A DNA stretch of 64,000 bases from Archegozetes longisetosus (taxonomy: Eukaryota > Arthropoda > Arachnida > Sarcoptiformes > Trhypochthoniidae). Position numbers and translations under genes: made by a program. The notes below the pieces were generated by a model, which saw only the letters and a program-made list of their open reading frames with translations, did no database searches and was not told the origin of the DNA. The stretch lies in NCBI GenBank assembly GCA_018873245.2, contig JAEMBT020000002.1, forward strand, positions 13,142,001-13,206,000, written 5' to 3'. Numbering within the stretch: the stretch's first letter is position 1; each line of letters begins with the position of its first letter. Positions 49,901-60,850 of the stretch are shown here, piece by piece.

Positions 49901-51079
49901 TCTCATATAAGTTTTATATATGTATTTGTTTTTATCAATTTTTGAACTTTGTTTAAGTTACTTTTAACTATTGAATAGGAAATGGAGAAATGAGACCAAT
50001 GAATATGGACGACGACGAGATCGTTCAATACGCTATCGAACATTATTTGATGGAGGAGGGGACTGAAACAGATCAGGTCACTCTTTGGGAAGCTCTTAAA
50101 GCACAACAACCAGATATGGACCAGGACTTGCAGAGGTAACACAATATTTGTATTCTTTTTAAATAATTGCTATATAAATTTAGGATTAGAATTATCTACA
50201 CAATGGTTGAAAAGTAGAAATATATTGATACTATAGGATTAACAGTTTGAAACTTTAGTTTGTTCTAAAGTTGGCGATGAAGAACCTTGTCAATTATTCA
50301 TTCAATTAAATTCACTGGTTATTTTTATCATTTTAACATTTTTACTATCAGTGAAAGTAATAAGATGAATTATGTCGACGAGTCGCGAATGAGATCTTCC
50401 TCGCCAACAATAAGAAAACAGAAATTCAAACTATCTATATTATAAAACCAATATGTTTCTACTGTTCGAAATTAGTGTAGATATTTTAGTGTTAAAAATT
50501 TTTTAATAAAACTTTTAAAAGTGAACTTCTTCCCTCATTCGATTCATACGATCAAACTTTTAATTAAAATTTGAGTTGTTATAAGTTTTATATTTACTCA
50601 ATTGATTGAATGACAACTTGAAGGTATTCGATGCTTTAAACTTGTCTTAGATTAGCAAAAATTTAAGGTTTTGGTTTATTGTGTTTAAAATATACTTTTA
50701 TATTGAATCTCAATTAAAACTTGAATTAATGACTATTTTCAGAGCAATTCAAGAAAGTTTAGTTGAATATCAAAAGGGATATTTAGATAGCATTAAACCG
50801 AATTCAGAGCAATCTCTTCCATCGTCAGACGTGAGTTCAGTGAATGCATTCGGAGGCGAATGTATGCGAGTGGCCAACGGAGTGGCAAACGGCGTGGCAA
50901 ACAGTGTGGCAAACGGACAATTACCAGCGCACGCGGTCAACTGTGATCATCAGTTAGCTAACGATCTAGAGCTGGCTCTCAGAATATCACAACAAGAAAG
51001 AGAAGAAGAAGAGAAAAGAATCAAAGAAGAAGAAGAGATATTTCAGCAAATTTTAAAATTATCGATAACTGAGAAATGA
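46993..51079 (+). CDS. ANKRD13: ANKRD13 family ubiquitin-binding endocytic protein
   Basis: ANKRD13 proteins bind Lys63-linked ubiquitin on internalised receptors at the plasma membrane and late endosomes. Exons 46993-47175, 47265-47400, 47636-47760, 48327-48372, 48436-48582, 48671-48860, 48947-49473, 49546-49707, 49979-50135 and 50743-51079 sum exactly to 670 codons with the stop. Ankyrin repeats lie at about residues 40-150 ([21 protein letters not shown]). The GPCR-chaperone-like domain follows ([36 protein letters not shown]). UIM-type helices close the protein: [42 protein letters not shown] and a weaker [12 protein letters not shown] fourfold VANG/VANS repeat (about 50872-50921) sits between UIMs. 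Confidence 0.94.
47761..48326. other. Long ANKRD13 intron
   Basis: 566 nt, about ten times the usual intron here. It includes a 91-codon open frame (48029-48304) without recognisable character. No repeat ends were found. Confidence 0.5.
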
Positions 51080-52294
51080 TATCCACTTTATTTGATTGAT
51101 TTTATATTTATGTTTATTGTATTTATTAACTAAACTACTTATAATATAATTGGACTATTTTTGATGTATAACTTATATGATGGTAATAAAGTAAAAGATT
51201 GTAGAATTTATCGTTTGCTCTACTAGTTGTATATATATTTAATTTTGTTTGATGTGCAGCTTTTATAAGTATTCTTTATTAAACCATTGAATTATTGCAG
51301 AATAATTAGATTACTATTGTTAGCTAATTTTTAAAGTAAAAGCAATTAAAATGGAAAATAAATATGAAAAAGTTTTACAAATAATGGGGATAGTTGTGAA
51401 CCTTGCCGGCAGATAATTTTAATAAAATTTTACAAACACATATAATTATCGTTCAGTACATCTCCCTTTCATCCATGACTGATTGATGCGTGCAGAGCAA
51501 ATATTTTAGGGTTTGCTCATTCGTTTAATTACTTATTGTGAAGTATTAAGATTAAATATCAATCATAATACTTTCACATAGTTAATGCCCTAACGATTTT
51601 TAAGAACCAAGAACAAATGATTTCGTGGACTTTTCGAGTCAAAGTCAGTTCAAAAAATATGTTAATAACTTAATAAACATTTGATTAAAATATATTTTTA
51701 TAAATGTGAAAATCTATTTAATTCGTGCCAATAATCCCTGAAGCCAATAGAATATTAATTGCTATCTTATATCACATGGGCCTCGATCCAAAAGATATTG
51801 CATAAGATATGAATTTTGACGTTAAAACTGTCAAAAATTAGATACTCAATTCTGATTTCTCAAATTTGATGATTCTAATTTATTTGTCTACTGTATGACT
51901 TATTTACTTCATGTGACTCAATAAGATATCTCTTATCATTGATGAATCATTTGTTAAATTTTATTCATAAACTTTGAGATAATAGCTGAACTATAGCCCT
52001 TTTCGTTTCTATGTAAACTATTAAATTTTTTTTCTTCCCCTGATTTATCATCTGTACGCATCGAGGATCAAAGGAGATGTTCTTCACGGTGACTGTACAC
52101 ATTTGATAAGAGGAGTTGAAAACTTATGTATGATATTTTATGGAAAAATTTCAATTATTAATAAAATTAGAATTATAAAAATAGTATAACTTAAAGTATA
52201 GCTTTAAGTGCATAAAAAGGATTAATGTTACACAGTAATGAAACAAATAGATTATTGCCAGCGCTTACGAACTTGATGCAGCCGTAAATACTCA

Positions 52295-52344
52295 CCTAAC
52301 CTAACCTGACTTAACCCAACACAACTTAACTTTACCCAACCTGA
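52295..52344 (-). repeat. Degenerate telomere-type CCTAA pentamer array
   Basis: Ten consecutive pentamers in perfect 5-base register: cctaa cctaa cctga cttaa, then cccaa cacaa cttaa cttta, then cccaa cctga. On the minus strand this reads TTAGG-like. It is older or more mutated than the + strand array at 3101. Confidence 0.75.
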
Positions 52345-52442
52345 AAGAAATTTGTGTCTAAAAGGAGGTGAATGAACTAGACTTACTCGTCAATGACCAA
52401 TAATCCCATTGACAAACACGTGTGATTAACTTTATCGGCTAG

Positions 52443-53265
52443 ACTTCGAAATGGCTAATTTCATAATGTCTAATTTCATAATGGCTAATTTCAGAATGGC
52501 TAATTTCAGAATGGCTAATCCCTATTTTGAATCCCCTAGTAACTGATTGCCTGAATGATTATCCCATTTTTCAAATTTAGGAATAACCTAGAAAAAATCT
52601 TTTGAATTAGTAATATTGAAAATTTAAGCTAACAACGTGTTCAGCGTTTTTAAATCCACTTTTCTTTTCAAAGAGAGATCTAAATGAAATTTCACAAATA
52701 CCAAAGCATTCTCTTAGGACTAATATACGATTTTTTATTTTAAGCCTTACATTTGAGCATCAAAACCTATATGTTAAGACATATATACACATAAGTTTTG
52801 ATTTCAGCTAATTACTGAACTTTTAACTAATTTTCATTCATATCGAATCGCACTGAAGTTAAGCTAAAAGTTTGGTAAACATGAATAGTTGAGTCAGTTT
52901 ATAAACTGTTAATAATCTAAATAGCCTTCAATTTAAAGTGGTGTTCAATACTGCCAGTTTCTTCAAGTTTCCTCAGATAAAGCAGTTAGTTCGTTATTAT
53001 ATTTGTAATTTTAATTAAATGAGATTAATTTTAACTTTAAAACAATGAAATTATAATTGCTTTTACTATTCTATGTGCTCTTTTATGCGCTATATTATAA
53101 TTAGTAGCAGTATAATAGTATACAATACGATTACCAGCTAAAATTACTGAACTATTACTCTAATCTATTAAACTTAGTATATTTATTCTGATTAAAAAAG
53201 GGCAAAATCTGCAAATAGAGACAGAAAACAGGGTTTAGCCAATATGAAATTAGCCATTTCGAAGT
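52443..53265. mobile_element. Possible non-autonomous element bounded by 22-bp inverted repeats
   Basis: ACTTCGAAATGGCTAATTTC at 52443 recurs as an exact reverse complement ending at 53265; the match is 22 bp. They enclose about 780 bp with the minisatellite at the left side and no open frame. There is no clear target duplication, so an element is only one reading; a chance or inverted minisatellite copy is the other. Confidence 0.35.
52451..52520 (+). repeat. 15-bp minisatellite
   Basis: About 4.6 tandem copies of ATGGCTAATTTCATA (variants ATGTCTAATTTCATA and ATGGCTAATTTCAGA). The first copy is part of the left arm of the 22-bp inverted repeat. Confidence 0.85.
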
Positions 53266-53922
53266 TTTCCCACTTTATCAAAACTGAAGAACTAAGCATT
53301 TCCGTATAATTACCTATAATGTTTGTTACTCTTCTCATTAAGATCTATCAGTATATAGAATATGAAAAAGATTCTCTGCTTTGTAGACTTTGTAGGTTCG
53401 GAACTACACCCTAAATAATAGCGAAGTGAGGCATTGATTCAACTTGAGCTATATGTAATTCGCCCACTTAACGACAGTTTTTTCATATAAAATAAAATAT
53501 CAGTTTTATTTACTTGAATCACTTTTATTTACACTAAGGGTTAACTATTAAATAGCAGAATGTGGTGTCAAAAGATAGCTACAACTTACAAGCTGTCAAA
53601 TGTTTGTCGTAACAAAACTTTATTTGCTCTCTGATATGATTTATGATAAAAGATGTGCACTACGACTCAATCTGTGTCTCAGAAACATGAAATTGTTCGT
53701 TATTATGTACTGAGTCATAAAATAATGCATTAGAATTGCAATATTTCGTCAGATTAATATCACTTAGTGAAAACTAAGCCAAATAACAGGATATGAACAT
53801 GAAATTTAAACAAATGTGCGTTAATGGCATATGTTAAGCTGTTTTTGTGCTAACTCTAAAATATTGAAAAACTTTGTCTAATAGGAAAAAGTGAAAGAAG
53901 TAAAACTAAAGACTTTAATACA

Positions 53923-55291
53923 ATGAATTCAAATGAGCATTTGATAAACGGCCAAAACTACAATATATTAGGAATCGCCAAGTGGTTCCACAATTTGACG
54001 CATTTCAATGTAAAATTGCAACCCATCAAAAACACAACTTTCGATCTGGAAAATGAAGAATACGTCCAATCATTGTTAGTGTTTACAGCTCTGCCTTTGG
54101 CCGCTTTAGTGCTCATTTTATTAGTTTATCTCATTTATTCCATTTTTATTTGTGTTTGTGGAACAACTGACAAAAGAAAAAGTATTCATAATTAAAATCT
54201 GTTGAATCTGTGATGAAAATATGAAATTTTAAACTTATTTGTTTAATAGATATACCAAAAACATGTAAAGTATTTATATTCTTATTTGGATTGGTTTGCG
54301 GCGCCTCATTCGTTGTTGGCCTGTATGGTAGTTGGAAAATGCATTCTGGCACCGATTCCGTACACAATTCGACTGAACATGCAGTCAATTTGTTTAATTC
54401 TGTCAAAATTGATACAAAAAACCTATCGAAATCTCTAAATATAGGAAACGATATCCAAAGTTTAAAGGAAGATATTCGTACGTTTAACGATGATGCTCTG
54501 AATAGTTTAACGACTCACTTGGATCGTGTATTAGACTATTCAAACGGTGCGATTCGCGAAGTAGATAAAGTCTATGCTAGATTGACAAAACTTGACGTCG
54601 ATTCAGTTCCTCAAATGATTGAAAAGTATGAGAATATTCGCTGGATTGTTACGATTTGCATTCTATGCGCACTGGCGGTGGTCGCATTTGCTTATACTTT
54701 TGGTATTTATTTGCGCTGTTTTTAGCAGTTCTCACTGCATTTGGTGTCATTTCGCTGATCATCAGCTCAGCTATCGTGGCAATAAGTTTTGGCGCAACTG
54801 TTGGAATTTCAGATTTTTGTTTTCAAGCTAAACCTTATATTAAATCACAGATGAATAATATGGTAGAAAAAGCGCTTGCTGATTATTATATTGAATGTTA
54901 TGGACATGAAAACCCAAACGGTCCTTCAATGGATGAAGCAAAACACTTTCTTGAAGATGCAACTCAACAAATTAATCTATTCGGGGAGGGAATTAATGTC
55001 TTTTTAGATAAATTTTGTCAAGCAGGCTTGCCAGTCTGCCCTCCAAATATACAGCAGGATATTAACACAAGTACTGCAAACATCAAATCCAACTTAACTG
55101 CAACTGAACGATTAGTTTCTGACATACGTAATTTAGTTGATTGTCAACAAATCAACTATGATTTGAATGAATCACTTGATAGCATTTGTACAGACATTTT
55201 AGAAGGACTTGTGATGATTTTATCGAATGGAATCGCAGCTTCTCTTTGCTTCGCTATTTTAGTGTTTTGCGCCACTTATGCCTTAAGATAG
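53923..55291 (+). CDS. TTYH: Tweety family membrane protein
   Basis: Tweety proteins are multi-pass membrane proteins linked to volume-regulated anion conductance or lipid handling. Exons 53923-54181 and 54250-55291. Helices: TM1 in exon 1 (SLLVFTALPLAALVLILLVYLIY); TM2 (VFIFLFGLVCGASFVVGLY); TM3 (WIVTICILCALAVVAFAY); TM4 up to the conserved SDFC; and TM5 at the C-terminus. The N-terminus WFHNLTHFNVKLQPI matches the family, as does the Cys-bearing extracellular domain between TM4 and TM5 (VCPPNI, VDCQQINYDLNESLDSIC). The frame changes once, at a five-T run (54719-54723) between TM3 and TM4. One added base restores the expected spacing. The tail is very short. Confidence 0.88.
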
Positions 55292-55651
55292 ACGATAGAC
55301 TAATACAGTAAATGATTGCTATCGGTCATACAAAACAACCAATTTAAACATTAGAGTCAGTTTTATTAGATCATTTGTGGGAACAGGGTTTTGTGAGTTG
55401 CAATCAAACAGGCATTTGTCATCATTAATATAAATTATTTAAATGAGTCTGTATCTGTGTTTCTTCAGTTTTTAATATTAGTCAATCGTATAGAAGTATA
55501 TAACAATAGTCTTGTTTTTCTTCGTTTGAAAGTAAATCGATGTCTGTCTTCTCAGATGATACATAGCATGAGCATCAGCGAAGGCACACATATCAAATAA
55601 ATAATAATTACAATAGTCGAAGATACATATAGTTAGATTCATATATAATAT
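55292..55651. other. 3' flank of the Tweety gene
   Basis: AT-rich; nothing recognised before the palindromic element. The open frame at 55478-55663 (-) overlaps the element edge and is not credible. Confidence 0.5.
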
Positions 55652-55653
55652 TA

Positions 55654-56166
55654 GTTTGGTCAATAAATTTCGCGCCTAATTTATACTGGTAATACTGGAT
55701 AGTTAGAGACAAAATCATAAACTACAATCAAATGGAGGCTTAAGTTCTGAATTTCATCAATTCTATTCTATATTTAGTACCTTAATTAAAAGTTTTAAAA
55801 AATCAAGTACCTTAAGTAATCACCCTAAATGTATGGATCTTAATCAGGAACAAATTCAGGCAAAAGTTTCTTATGGTTGGAGAAGGAGGTTGGAAAGGAA
55901 GCTAAAGTGTTGTGAATTCCTCCTTTCCAGCCTCCTTTCCCAACCATAAAATTTTGTCCGAATTTGTTCCTGATTAAGATCCATACATTTAGGGTGATTA
56001 CTTAAGGTACTTGATTTTTTAAAACTTTTACTTAAGGTACTAAATATAGAATAGAATTGATGAAATTCAGAACTTAAGCCTCCATTTGATTGTAGTTTAT
56101 GATTTTGTCTCTAACTATCCAATATTACAGGTAAATACCTGGAAGTGCAAAATTTATTGACCAAAC
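55654..56166. mobile_element. 513-bp foldback MITE with TA target duplication
   Basis: Almost the whole element is one long imperfect palindrome: about 245-bp arms around a centre of about 20 nt near 55905-55925. Termini are GTTTGGTCAATAAATTT and its complement, each flanked by TA (55652-55653 and 56167-56168), as expected for Tc1/mariner-type mobilisation. No protein is encoded. Arm identity is high except in the outer 40 bp, where small differences have accumulated. Confidence 0.85.
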
Positions 56167-56168
56167 TA

Positions 56169-56637
56169 TAATGTGTTATTTACGACAATGAATTCTGAAT
56201 AAGTTTTCAAATCTCATAAAAACATACTTAATGTCTTTAAAGTCCAATATTAATTTAATCTAACTTTATTCCAACTAATATAATGTAAATTGTATCATAA
56301 TCGATACAATATCTTAACGTTAATTCGATATGAATCATTTTATTTGAATGATTAAAGAACGAATTTTCAAAAATATTTTCCATAAATTATATTTAAGGTT
56401 TGATCCTATCGATCAATTGTATTGAGCTAATATTTCAAATAAATAATTATTCAGAATTACAGAATTAAGGTGGGCTCACATGTTGTATAAGTTTGGCAAA
56501 AGTTTGAAAACTTTTAAAACAATTGAAAGATTGCGTAATTGTATTTATAACTAATGCTATTGCCATCTCTTAACTGATTAACATGTGACACACATGTGTT
56601 CAATGTTTTGGTTAGAAACTTGCAAAACTAACAAAAC
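56169..56637. promoter_or_regulatory. 5' flank of NARS2
   Basis: AT-rich interval between the foldback element and the NARS2 start. No motif recognised. Confidence 0.4.
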
Positions 56638-59361
56638 ATGTTATCATTCGCTTTCAAATCAATTCTATTAAAGTCTAGAAAAACATCTCACCTGAGATTG
56701 TTGTCAAATTCAATAAATTCAACCTTGCATAGTTTTGGTGATAATAATAAAAATAGTAAGAATTTAATAATTAAAAAGTTGAATGTAAAGAATGCCTTGA
56801 ATTGCAAGCCTGACAGTAATCAACTGTTCACCGTTTATGTATGAAATCTCTGTTAATACATATAATTTGATATTTTAAAATTGATATAATACGAACCTTT
56901 TGGATACGAAATAGGGTTGGGTCAAATCGACGCGTAAGCAAAAGCCATTCGCTTTCCTTCATTTGGACGACGGGTCGGCTCTCGAACAATTGCAAGTTGT
57001 CTTAAATGAAGAACATTTAAAAAAGTTGGTTCATTTAAACGAATCAAAAGCATATGATCAAATATTTTGCAGTTTGCTTCTATTGTATTACTTATTATTA
57101 CTTTATTGCTATTATATTTAAATTTGAAGGGTTGGCAAAGATTTAAATAAAGGTTGTTGCGTCCGTTGTGTCGGCAAATTAGTTTCAAGTCCAGGACATC
57201 AACAGTCGATCGAATTATTATGTGATTCAATAGAAATATTAGGGAAGTGCGATCAGTCGACTTATCCGCTTGCATTTAGAGATGAGACATACAAATATCC
57301 ACATTTGAGACAATACTTGCATTTAAGGGTTAGATTGAAGTTGTTTTCATGCTTATTAAGAATCAGAAGTGAAATTATTAATGCTATCCATATATATATG
57401 AAACAAAATGATTTTATAAACATAACAACACCTATTATTACAAGTAATGATTGTGAAGGAGGCGGACAAGTCTTCAGAATACAAGTAAGAAAATATTCTT
57501 CTCATCTAAGATGATTTTTTAAAGATTAATTTAGGTTATTTGAGTTTTTGTTTTATATCTGTCTCTTTGTCTCACTCACTTCATTTTATTGTAAAATCTT
57601 CAAATCAATGATTTGCAACAAATTCCAAAGTGTAAGACATAAGGCAGAGATGAGTTTTTCTTAAGCTATCTCAAAGATACAGTGACATCAATTGAGCTCA
57701 ATGTTCACATGATCTTAATATTTTTGTCGCGCATTAGAAAAAACTTTGTCTAATGAATGGCAAATTGAGAGCTCAAATCTATTAATTTTGAATTTCGATT
57801 GATTCATATTAGAAGCTAAGGCTTAAAGGATATACTTTTATATACCTGCAAAAAACGATAGCTCATATTTCAATAATAATCCCAGCGAGCTATTAGAAAA
57901 GTAATTCTTTTCTCTAAATACAAACCCATTGAACTTGTTTTGCATATGAATTTAGGAGCTGAGCCAAATCGTCTATGAGTATACTGTTTTAGAGTAAAAC
58001 TATAAATTTTGACGAACCACAGATAATTTGATTGTGAGAATCATATTTAACAATTGAATTCGAGTCTTTAAAATCTAATCTGAATAAATGGTTAAATGAA
58101 TTTAGGAAAATGTTGTAATAGAATTAATTAAAAACTTTCTTTTCAGTCCCCCATTTGTACTGAAGATGTTTCTTACTTTGATAGAGAAACTTATTTAACG
58201 GTTTCGAGTCAATTGCATTTGGAGGCAATGGCATGGTTTGTAACTTTACATACTTGTACAGTACTGTACGGTTCGATTAGAGTTTAAAAAACTTACTAAT
58301 AATTTTTGTTTATTCTGAATCAATCATTTAGTGCTATGTCTCGTGTCTATACATTGACTCAAACGTTTAGAGCAGAGAAATCAATGTCACCCAAGCATTT
58401 GAGTGAATTTTTAATGTTTGAAGTTGAAGAATCTTTTGTTGAATCACTCGATGATGTAATGGATAGAGTAGAGACCATTTGTAAATTCATAGCATACTAT
58501 ATAAGCCAACACTCAAGCGATGATCTAAATCATGTGTTTAAACAAACCAAATATGAACATTTTGATAAAATAGCAAATTCAAAATATATCAGGTATTGTT
58601 TCTTATTTTTATTGCATTCTTGCACTCACTCCAACTCATCAAATATTATTTAAGTAGCAAATGTTTAAAAACCAAATTTTATTTGATGCTGTTTTCAGAA
58701 TGACATACTCTGAGGCAATAGAGATAGTTATAAAAAGCGGCAAATTTCCAAATTTAGTAGTTGGTCAAAATTTGAACGCAGAACAAGAAAGAATTATAGT
58801 TGAATACACTAATAATGTTCCCGTATTTGTGACACATTTTCCTGCTAATACAAAGCCATTCTACACCAAACAACTTAATGGACAAGTAATTCATTAAATT
58901 TGATTTTTATTCTATTAATTAAAATTGATAGTAATATCATTTGACACATTTATCAAACATTTTTCTCAATTGATTTCTGTATGTTAATTACATTTTATCG
59001 AAGGCATTATGTTTTGATTTACTTTCACCAATTTGTGGTGAAATCTGTGGCGGAAGTCTTCGCGAAGACAACTTTGAAGAACTTGAACAAAGGATAAACC
59101 AGTTAAAATCAGCTGAGAATCTAAAATGGTTTACATCCATTCTTTTATAATTTTTTGATTATTCCTCTCTTGATATTACTGTTATGACTATAATGTGTAA
59201 AATCATTTTCCTATAGGTATCTCGATTTAAGACAATTCGGTCCAACTCCTCACGGAGGATTCGGTATTGGTTTTGACAGATTTATTCAAACGATGACAGG
59301 AATGCTCAATATTAAAGATGTATCAACTTTTCCGCGATATCCCTATCATTGTTTGTTATAA
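56638..59361 (+). CDS. NARS2: Mitochondrial asparaginyl-tRNA synthetase
   Basis: Class II synthetase charging mitochondrial tRNA-Asn. Exons 56638-56838, 56915-57024, 57130-57484, 58147-58235, 58332-58592, 58699-58885, 59004-59128 and 59217-59361 sum to 491 codons with the stop, against 477 residues in human. The N-terminus is basic ([22 protein letters not shown]), a mitochondrial targeting sequence. The OB-fold anticodon-binding domain contains [20 protein letters not shown]. Motif 1 region: [21 protein letters not shown]. Motif 2: [14 protein letters not shown]. Motif 3: [12 protein letters not shown]. Every junction closes in phase. Two longer introns are noted, at 57485-58146 and elsewhere. 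Confidence 0.96.
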
Positions 59362-60850
59362 ATCTATTAAGAGGCGAGCTTATTCATATGATTTATAATT
59401 ATTATGTAATATAATTTTTACTCAAAACTTCAACAAAGAAAAAATAAAAAGTCTTTAGTAATTTACGAATTGGGCAATGTTGATTGTTACATAACAATTA
59501 TTATCATACTTTTTTAGAAATAAACATTTGCGTGAACAAGAAGTTCAGTCAGTTCCTACACAATGATAATTCACTTTTAGAATACATTTATTGTTCAGCG
59601 AAAAAGTATTCTTGGAAAATACACTCTTCAAAGGTTTTAGCATTTTAGATGCGTCAAATTCATAATGAACATTTTATGTATTTGATTCAGTTTCGATTAC
59701 TTGTCGATTTCAATTTTTTCACTGGGAAAAAGTTTGACATCATCATGAAATACAAGTCCAGCGACACATTTCAGATAACAATTAACGATTTTTCAAAGCA
59801 GTTCAGTCAAGATTTTTAAAAGGATTTTAAAGTTTTAATGTTTGTCACCATAAAAGTCAAAGTGTTGTGTCATTCGAAAAAAGTTGATTTTTCAGTTCAA
59901 AAGCCTTAATTGAGGTCGATTTTAAACCTTTTTCCCAGTGATTTTTCGTAAAATAACATTAAAACAAATTGTGTTGAGTTTGTGAAGTATTGTCGCATTG
60001 AATTCTAAACCATAACTTTTGGATAGGGTTTTGTGCTAACTTTTCCTTAAGGATCGATTAAAGTCAAAGCTATACTGCCATTAGAGACCAGTCATAGCTT
60101 TACTGTTTGTGTTCATCGATAGAAACTAAATATAGAAAAACTTGCATATTCCGAATGTCTATCTTAATTGAAAAGTGTCCATAAAAATTCGTTCAACTGT
60201 TTGAATTGATACTCAAATAACTAGTAGAGTGTTTAGTAATATTAGAGCAATTGGACTGTATTTGAAGATAATAAATATTGTTTGAGAAGTACCACTGCAT
60301 TGAAAATAGCGATAATTTGAACCTTTATTTGATATATTGTCATTGAGTTGTGTTGTGTTGAGCGTAATATATGAAAGACTTTATTATTATAAAATTACTG
60401 CTATAATATTAATGATTAAAGTATTGACTAATTTCACGATATTTTTCATCAATTATCAAGTGATTAATGGTTCGCATTTTATAATTAACGGTTTAATAGC
60501 TCTCTTAACCAGATAAGGCATTTATAAGAAGTGGTTTCAGTTTAGTATTTGACTCATATTTAGTAAGACTTCATATAAAAGATGACATTATTTGACATAA
60601 TACGAAATAACGCCCAATATTTATATTGGTTCAAAACATTAATCGACTCAAACAGATCTGAATTAATTGGTTTCTCACTTAATTATTGATAATCGCAACC
60701 AATTTTCTATTGATTAACTCAATAAATGGTATATTAATAAAAATGGAATGATTTTAAAATTGAAATGACTGTATTGAAAATGAAATAATGAGATGTAATT
60801 GGCGTCATTTTCGATTAAAACAATAAGTTTGTTATTAGTGCAAGTAAACG
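59362..60850. other. Intergenic region between NARS2 and the VWC gene
   Basis: 1.5 kb AT-rich; contains the promoter side of the DGCR2-like gene. No repeat or exon supported. Confidence 0.5.

Larger units (their letters stand above)
51080..53922. other. 2.8 kb repeat-bearing intergenic region
   Basis: Between ANKRD13 and Tweety, both on +. It holds the CCTAA-type pentamer array (52295-52344), a 15-bp minisatellite (52451-52520) and a 22-bp inverted repeat pair (52443-52464 with 53244-53265). No coding exon recognised. Confidence 0.65.

Noticed and set aside
54703-54725. 23-nt GT-AG intron in Tweety
   Set aside because: Other introns here are at least about 50 nt, and removing it deletes the TM3-TM4 loop; a missing base in the five-T run is simpler. 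Kept only as an alternative in the findings.
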